Source: Fagopyrum homotropicum
Taxonomy: Eukaryota; Streptophyta; Magnoliopsida; Caryophyllales; Polygonaceae
Assembly (NCBI GenBank): GCA_033239125.1
Contig: BSWB01000004.1
Location: 127,047,235-127,111,234, forward strand
Direction of reading: 5' to 3'
DNA: 64,000 bases
Made by a program: the position numbers and the translations under genes. Below, one piece after another: positions 57,449 to 64,000 of this stretch; the first letter of the stretch is position 1; each line of letters starts with the position of its first letter. The notes under the pieces were generated by a model, which worked only from the letters and a program-made list of their open reading frames with translations, did no database searches and was not told where the DNA came from.

Positions 57449-58800
57449 TCAAATATTGTATAGACGATTAATCATTATGTCATTACATATTTGAGATGTT
57501 ATTGAATCACATGTGTCTCGCATCTCACATTGTAGTATATCTCCCCAATTACCATCATTTTCATCATTCTCATCTTCTTCAAACTCCTGGTCGATAATTT
57601 CTTCGACTCTTTCATCATCGAAATAATTATCTTTTTTCTGGTGTGTAAGGTTGTAGTTGTTGAGAGTGAAGCATGTAATGATGATATCAATATGGGTCTC
57701 AATGTTGTAACCCGGCAACAACTTAAAGATTCTCCATATCCCCTTACATATCCCGAAGGCACATTCGTTGTGACTACGTGATGAAGAGTGAATGTGGTTG
57801 AACCCTTCTTTATAATTTTTTGGTCTATCCCTTTGAAATTCAACCTGATAGTATTTGACTTATAAGTATGACACCATGTACCCTAGCTTACCAGGGTACC
57901 CTTTGTCGCTAAATAATATTTTCATATTGAAAATTATATTTAAATTTGCATGTCAAGCTATAAAAAAAATGTCAGAGGAACCAGTCTTGTACATTACCTG
58001 GTGGTGGATGTGGAAAATTCAGACCTTTGTAGTTAAAGCATGATGGAAAACCTTAACATCATGCGCACTTCCTTCCCAACCAGCTGGTATAAATGTGAAG
58101 TACATATCAAAGTTACAAACTGCCATGACATTAAAGGTTGTCCCACCTTTACGTCCTCTATATGACATTTGTTCTTTAACTGGGATTGCTGTATTGATGT
58201 GAGTTCCGTCTATGCATTTGATTGTCCCCTAAGTACCAACCAAAATGTATTCAAGTGATTGCTTACAAAATTAGCAGTTATAAGTTTAGAAAGTATTTGT
58301 ATATATTATCCTTCAACATCTTATTCGAGAATGATGTAAACAGAGGGTCACATGGCCGTAACAATTTGCTTGCTAGTCCAGTGAAGTTGCTTCCGCGTCT
58401 TGTAATAGACTCCAACACCTCATGGATCATTTGGCTAAATGTGTCCCTTGATCGCTGGAATCTTTCACAAGGCAACCAATGTGTACAATAAGATTCCAAC
58501 CTTTTCAAGGACAAACATATTTTTGGATTCTTGTAATTTATGTTTTTCGTTCAAGTCCCTACACAATCAGAGTTGTACATGTTTTTTAAGCTGAATGACA
58601 TTCTTGCACCTCACATTGGAGGACGAAGTAAGTAGTTGTTTCATCCACTTTGCGCTTGTAAGTTCAGATGTGTAGCATGGAACCTTTTGCACATGGTTGT
58701 AGTAATGTGTGGACAACACATAGAGACTATCACTCAACCATAACTGGGCACACAAGATATCTCTTTCTATCTTACTCAGTGTTGGAGGTGCCATTAACTT
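57449..58800 (-). pseudogene. HARBI1-like DDE transposase (DDE_Tnp_4), decayed
   Basis: Minus-strand order: N-terminal helical region (KVPCYTSELTSAKWMKQLL), then LPCERFQRSRDTFSQMIHEV, then the catalytic domain. First Asp in IKCIDGTHINTAIP (about 58208), second Asp in GWEGSAHDVKVFHH (about 58050), a DKGYPGKLGY segment, and the Glu in SHNECAFGICKGIWRIFKLL (about 57766), followed by YNIETHIDIIITCFTLNNYN and an acidic tail. The DDE triad is therefore present, but a frameshift near 58030 and a TAA at 57860-57862 break it. Introns separate the N-terminal pieces. Family assignment is secure. Confidence 0.88.
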
Positions 58801-59042
58801 GTAAATAAAGGCGCTCCTACAACCTACCCAGTGACCATTAAAAAATTTATTAAAAAATAAAAGTGAAGATGTACAAATTTAATAGTTTGTCAAAGAAATT
58901 CATCAAGCATAGACACATTTAGAAAAAAAACACTCAAGTTGAAACACTAAAACACCACACAACTCTTAGTTTTTTTATACTAGGCATATTCGCCAAACGC
59001 CACTTCAACCATGACAATGTTCTATCACCCGGGGGTAAGCCC

Positions 59043-59921
59043 ATGAAAATGTTTCCAGTGCCTTCTGCAACAAGCAAATCAACTGCCACATATCACAACT
59101 CCTCTCTTTGCACTAGTAAATTGTCTGCCACCATCTGTGCAAGGACCTTCAAACTCTTATCCGATGTAAAAATAATTTTTCTTGCACTTGGAGCAAACTT
59201 ACCAACTTCTCCCTCCAACAAGTTCAACATTCTCTCACTGGTTCTCCCAATCATATCAAGTCCTTGGCTGAATGCAGTCGACCCCTTCGAAGTCTTTCTG
59301 TTGAAACCCTTTTTTGTCGGGAAAACTCTTCTTCCAGTGCTAGCGTTTGACTTGTTGGTTGGTTCAAGAATGTTTTTCCTTGATGATTGACCCTATGTTT
59401 GGGTTACCTTCATGTACACATCATTTAGTAAGTCCTCGTCTGATGGTTCAAGAATGTTTTTCCTTGATGGTATGCCTTTGATACGAAATACATTGTAATT
59501 TTTATCTTCATGTGACAAATAATTATAATTAGACAACCACAACATCACCTACAAAGCTATAAAAATAACATATGAAGCAAGTAGAATAGATAATGACCTT
59601 TATTTTTTTTCTCCCACCACACATATTCTACAATGATACGACGTTCTACAAGATCCCACCCTAGTCCGGTGTCATTTGTCCTCAGGGTATTCCAAAGACC
59701 CCAAATCTTTTTCATATAACCAGACTTGTTTTTTAAATAGATCACATCCTTTGATAGTCCAATCATTTCTTCCAATTGTTATACAATTATAGGCCAAATA
59801 TAGGGTTGATCTTGACCATATTTTAGTTGGTACTCATGACAAATGGTAAGAAACTAAATTGTTGAAGCGTGATTCCAACCAAAATGTTTGCCTTTTCGAG
59901 ATGACGACGGTTTGGGAGGCA
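59043..59921 (-). pseudogene. Harbinger MYB/SANT-like protein, decayed
   Basis: The minus-strand ATG at 59921 begins MPPKPSSSRKGKHFGWNHAS. A MYB/SANT-like trihelix follows (CHEYQLKYGQ, QLEEMIGLSKDVIYLKNKSG, MKKIWGLWNTLRTNDTGLGW), with stops where ATT TAG and GTA TAA occur. After a probable intron (59565 down to about 59480), an acidic/Ser-rich linker and a C-terminal region (KGSTAFSQGLDMIGRTSERM, RKIIFTSDKSLKVLAQMV) extend to about 59043. This is the accessory DNA-binding protein that partners the transposase for nuclear import and end recognition in PIF/Harbinger systems. Confidence 0.75.
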
Positions 59922-60822
59922 TGACTTACTTCAAAATCAACATTTTCAGGTCACAAAAATTCAACTATTTTCATAATCTTAATTCAACTATTTCCTTTAC
60001 AAACACAAGTTTAACACAAGAGAAGGAACACACTCAAGCTCAAATTGTTCTAATTCATCAATGAATCAACCAAACAAACTCCGACAGTGAAGTAGAAGGC
60101 ATGAACTCATAAAATGTAGCAAGGAACACACTCAAGGTACATGATAATCGTAAGCTTAGCACAGACAGGAAGACACATATTTTTCTACTAATCGAACAAT
60201 GAATCAATCAAATAAACTAGTAGTCGAACAAACTGAGGTAGTGGAGGTGAAGGCATTAATTCGACTGATGTAGTAAGGAACACAATCAACTTAATATCCC
60301 TAAGCTTAGCACAAACATGAATCAATTAAAATCTCACAATTCAACAACTTTAATACTGAAATCCAACAAGAAGAGCTCAATTACTGAACATTATTTAGGG
60401 TTTATGAATTCAGTCGAGAAATGTCACTTTACCTGGTCAATGGGACTTCAGTAGTGGAGGTCAAGGCGGAATCCAACGTCGCATGAGAAGGAGCACTGCG
60501 GCAGGAAAAGCAACACTCCGGCAGGGGAACAAACACCATGACACCGATGGAGAACAAAAATCTCGTGTGCTTAGGGTTGAAGACGGGAAAGGAAATGTGC
60601 AACAAAAAAAAGACGGCTTCCCATTACTCGTGCCTTGATTTCCATTTTACAAAACTAAAAAATTAATGTAAGGGCATTTTGGTCATTTAACACATAATTC
60701 ATCTCATTCATCCTCATCTTAAAAGAAAATAAAAACAAAAATAATTCGATTCATTCCATTCAATTTCATTCACATTTTTCAGTTTCAGTTTCAATTTCAG
60801 TCTCGGTATACCAAACAGGCCC

Positions 60823-61797
60823 GTGATATTTCTCTAGAGTCAAGTTTAGAGTCATCAAAGTTAAGTTTGACAAACTCGGTAGAGGCTTTTCCCAATTAAC
60901 ATTCTTTTTTTTTTTACGTTGGGTGTTACGTCTTGTTTTTCTTTCCTTCCTCAATGTTAGAGTTTATTAAGTGGTTGTTTGCCCAATTTTTTAGTTGGAT
61001 TCTTACAAAACCGATGGTATTTGGGTGATACCACACGATTCATTTTGAAAATTAATTTTGCTTCTAGAGTACCAAATACCCTCATCAAATTATTGCTACT
61101 TTTGTTAAATCAGAAAGATCAAGTTTTAGCTTCAAATCCTACAAGAAAGTGTTTGGTTTTACGTATTCATAGTTTTGTTTGTTGATAACGTTCAAAATTT
61201 TTAGGCCATTGTTATTAGTAATCTGTTACAAATGGCCATTTAAAGAGAATGTGGTGAAGGTCTTCTTTTTTATGATTGCAAAATTTATAGTTCATAGTTA
61301 CTACGAGTCTTCTTTCATCTAGTTCTTCTTTTGTAGGAAGACCATCCATTGCAATTCTCTAGAGGAAGATTTGAATTTTTAGTGTTGGGTATCCAAATCC
61401 AATCACAAGAAGGGTTTGAATGAGAGTGGTTTTTATTTTAATCAAGCAAGCTAATTGTATATTTGGTGGGTAAATCAACCATTTTTATCTTTTCTCCAAT
61501 ATAGCCGACCGGGTATAAGATTTTTAGGGATAATGATGTTGGTTATGAGTTTTAATGTGTCTTGATTATTTAGTATTTATAGTTCCTCTTTTAGTTTGCC
61601 GATGTCCCATTCGTGATTTTCTTTGATAACTTGCTTAACCGTCTTTTTAGTATCTGTGTTGTTCTTATTGTTTGCAAACATTATAATATGTTCTTCATAT
61701 GTACAATCATCAAGCCAAAAATTAGTGGGAGAACCATCATCAATGTCCCATTGTAGACCTTGTTTGCATTCTCCAAGGAGTTTAGTTAAGATATTAT
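60823..61797 (-). pseudogene. LINE remnant, zf-RVT to RNase H start
   Basis: Minus strand: GLQWDIDDGSPTNFWLDD (near 61760), LYWRKDKNG, DGLPTKEELDERRLV with a degraded zinc-binding stretch (FCNHKKEDLHHILFKW), and, next to the Harbinger boundary, WEKPLP followed after a frameshift by FVKLNFDDSKL, the start of RNase H. These parallel GFRWNIGDGRPLNF, LYWTPSDRG, NGLPTKENLEKQKV and KLNFDGSRL in the full LINE of this window, so it is a related but more decayed element. It continues to 54430-54772 across the Harbinger insertion; its 5' side is cut at 61798 by the LTR retrotransposon. Confidence 0.75.
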
Positions 61798-63447
61798 TGT
61801 AACACCCCGAATCCGCGAGACTCGGGGCACTACGGGCGGAGACCTCACAATGGGTCCCGACCCTTAGCCCGACAACAATTTTATCGGATCTTTCCAACAA
61901 GACACAAATAAAGGCAAAATCGAAATCGTTTTTCATGCAAGTGCGAGAGTACGAAAATAACTATACAAGGTGGAAACTCAGCCGAGTCCTCAAAACAAAA
62001 TAACTCTAATACCAAATACATAAGTCCACAACATAACAACATAAATCCATCCTCGTCCTATAATGTACGGAGACACCGACTGCCCACTCATTTGAGTCAT
62101 TCGGCGGCATCCCTAACCCGCAGGGCATCTACAACAATCGGTATAAAACCGTTACCTCACATTCTAGGCATTAGATAAATCGCAAGGGCACAAACACACA
62201 TAGGGAAACATAACACACATCATGCTCAAAAACACACAATCCAGTTCTTATCTTCTCTTTTTAGGTCATTCCATTACTAGATTCATTCGTTAAGATTGTG
62301 ACACGAGAAGTCTTATGACTCTCGCCCTTGTCCCCCTGTAACCAACAGGAGTGGTGCGGTGCACTTACCGTATACCAATGTGGAGTGGTGAAGAAGCCCG
62401 CCCGTATACCATGTATGACCTAGTCGTTGAGAACCTCTCAGTCTCCCTCGGGAGCTGGGTAGTGATGTCACCGCCCAATAACCAACAATATATCCAAGTC
62501 ATCCTAATTCAGTTTCATGATTGTAAACAAAGCCAAAGCACACACCACCATCACACATCCAAATAATGCATAAAAGCGAGCTAAGTAAGTCTGGGGACTT
62601 ACCTCGTCTCAAAGCTAACCAAGTTTAACCGATCTCAACTTTCCGTAGGAATACAACCAAGCCTGATCAAAACGAGGTACACATCAACAACACTCTCATA
62701 GGCTAAAAGTCCTTAGACTTCGCAATCTAGCAAACGAACACAAGGTCCTACAACTCACAAGCTAGGAAATGTTCCTAGGCTCCAAGCCTCCAAGGAACCA
62801 TAACTCATCAAGCATATGTAAAGGCACTACAACAACCCACTCTCCTACAAGGATAACTCATCACCAAGATAGAACAAAGCTAGTCTAGGAGGTATAACAA
62901 GATCATCACACTCGAGTCATCCTAAGCAACAACCGAGACTCTAAGGTTTCCTAAGGTCCACAACCACTAGATGGCATTCACAACTATCCTAACCCTAGGC
63001 ATGCTACTAACATGGATCAACCTTATAACGAAGGAAAGAACGAGGAAGAAGGGAGAAGAAGAGCCTACTATTGAAGAAATGCAGCCGTGGAACAAACGGC
63101 GCGACTGCGGGCTGAAAGTCACTGCCCTCGCGGGTCCTGTGCACCGCCCCTGCGGCTGCCAGTGGTCCTAGCTCCGCCCATGCGGCTTTGTGTTGCTGCC
63201 CCCGCGGTCGAACTGTAGAAACAACATCTTCTTCATGTCCTAAGCTTGCTAGGAAAACATGCAACCAAAGGAGGTCATGTGAAAGACAAGAGTGAGGAGA
63301 GAGGGAAAGCAAGGCTGCAACAAGGGGGGAGAGAACAAGGGGTCATCATCCTTCATTGGCACATTGTACATGCGGAAAGCCTGAGCCGCGCTTGCGGGAA
63401 GGCCGCTAAACCGCTCACTAACCGGAATTAAAATTCCTGGCGTTACA
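61798..63447 (-). mobile_element. 3' LTR of a Ty3/gypsy retrotransposon
   Basis: The segment has TGTAAC...GTTACA ends (61798 and 63447). On the minus strand it starts TGTAACGCCAGGAATT and ends GGGGTGTTACA, about 1650 bp. Just upstream on that strand is GGAGGGTAGA, a purine-rich tract like a polypurine tract, preceded by TTTCGGGACGAAACTTG, a sequence familiar from the pol/3' LTR junction of plant gypsy elements. The element continues past the right edge of the window; the other LTR and gag-pol are not visible. Short frames inside the LTR are not genes. Confidence 0.8.
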
Positions 63448-64000
63448 TCTACCCTCCTAAAAACAAGTTTCGTCCCGAAACTTGCTAAACGTAAAACCCT
63501 CGATCTAACACGTCTCGATAACCGCTCGGAACACATAACATGTCAACTATAAGCCCTTTAGTCCAACGCCTACTCGTATAATCACATCAAGACCTCGCAA
63601 GGTACACACACATACTCATACGAAACACACATAACATATCACATCGCAAGTCACAGAAACACAATCAAGGAAAGATCTCGGGACTAACCCGATAGTCCTA
63701 CATATGCATCTAGCTCATAGTAACACTCAACCAAGGATACCATCCTCCATTTTCTAGTTAGCCTCACTGGCTCCTCGTCTATGCCACTAGATCGTCATAA
63801 CTGACATCGTACCTCGAGTCATGCATGTACTCCTTTGACTGACACACATGAAACCTGGTGAACATTCTCTACTCTCGGTGGTCACGCCAATAGGTAAACC
63901 ACTTCCCAGCTCGCGCCAAGATCACGAAAAAGGTCCGATATGTCAGAAACTCAACTTTCCAATGTCCAAACATATGACGCTTCGCGTTCGTGATACTCTT
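63448..64000 (-). mobile_element. Gypsy internal 3' untranslated region
   Basis: Sequence between the 3' LTR and the end of pol, running off the window. No long open frame is seen on the minus strand, so it is probably the untranslated tail. The polypurine tract lies at about 63448-63467. Confidence 0.6.

Larger units (their letters stand above)
54773..60822 (-). mobile_element. PIF/Harbinger element, 6.05 kb
   Basis: Termini GGGCCCGTTCGGTATGCC and, inverted, GGGCCTGTTTGGTATACC are of PIF/Harbinger type (14 of 18 identical). A 3-bp target duplication GTG (54770-54772, 60823-60825) flanks it; the usual target is TWA. Removing the element and one GTG rejoins the two halves of the LINE RNase H reading frame in phase, which confirms both ends independently. 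It encodes the two standard Harbinger proteins on the minus strand, a DDE transposase and a MYB/SANT protein, both with inactivating changes. It also has a plus-strand region with about 245-bp tandem repeats and an unrecognised small membrane-protein gene. Confidence 0.9.

Noticed and set aside
63007..63536. Minus-strand frames inside the gypsy LTR
   Set aside because: LTRs are non-coding and the frames show no gag-pol motifs.

Overview
This is a plant nuclear window, most likely from a eudicot. It is AT-rich, has three spliced plant housekeeping or chromatin genes, carries plant Pol II snRNA promoter elements (USE and TATA) with dicot-type spacing, and is crowded with plant-type transposons (Helitrons, Mutator-like, hAT, PIF/Harbinger, plant L1-type LINE, Ty3/gypsy). 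The species cannot be named from the sequence alone.

Three host genes look intact, all on the minus strand. (1) A JMJ25/KDM3-class JmjC histone demethylase lies at 26682-31991; its twelve exons were traced by splice sites and give 856 codons in frame. (2) DIM1/YLS8, the U5 snRNP thioredoxin-fold protein, lies at 36787-38979; two exons give 142 aa. (3) PYRD, mitochondrial dihydroorotate dehydrogenase, lies at 46058-54101; eleven exons give 460 aa.

The rest is mostly nested transposons, many with ends I could define to the base. 2394-4520: a non-autonomous Helitron whose body is three tandem units with a plant U2-type snRNA promoter (USE, 32 bp, TATA, 32 bp to +1). Two units run into the 5' end of U2 snRNA, and the U2 stem-loop II region has expanded into 23-bp minisatellites. 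4962-15532: a Mutator-like element (MULE A) with a perfect 9-bp target duplication; it carries a fragment encoding the histone H2A N-terminus, and a 7.6-kb LINE with a 16-bp target duplication sits inside its 3' terminal region. 15550-17056: a second MULE of the same family (B), inserted directly against the first. 17162-23444: a 3.0-kb Helitron with perfect ends, probably nested in an opposite-strand Helitron. 23532-26527: a duplicated segment, one copy of which carries an 843-bp hAT element while the other preserves the empty site. 33530-about 36170: a third member of the MULE family (C) with a decayed DUF1985 gene.

39113-44351 holds a long fold-back element just upstream of DIM1, nested minus-strand Helitrons, and a GC-rich fold-back element with palindromic termini. 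54430-64000 is a nest: a minus-strand LINE remnant is interrupted by a 6.05-kb PIF/Harbinger element (54773-60822; transposase and MYB/SANT genes, both decayed, plus an unexplained plus-strand gene behind about 245-bp tandem repeats) and by a Ty3/gypsy 3' LTR (61798-63447).

No tRNA, rRNA or CRISPR array was recognised. The most novel feature is the Helitron that has mobilised and multiplied a U2 snRNA promoter and 5' domain.
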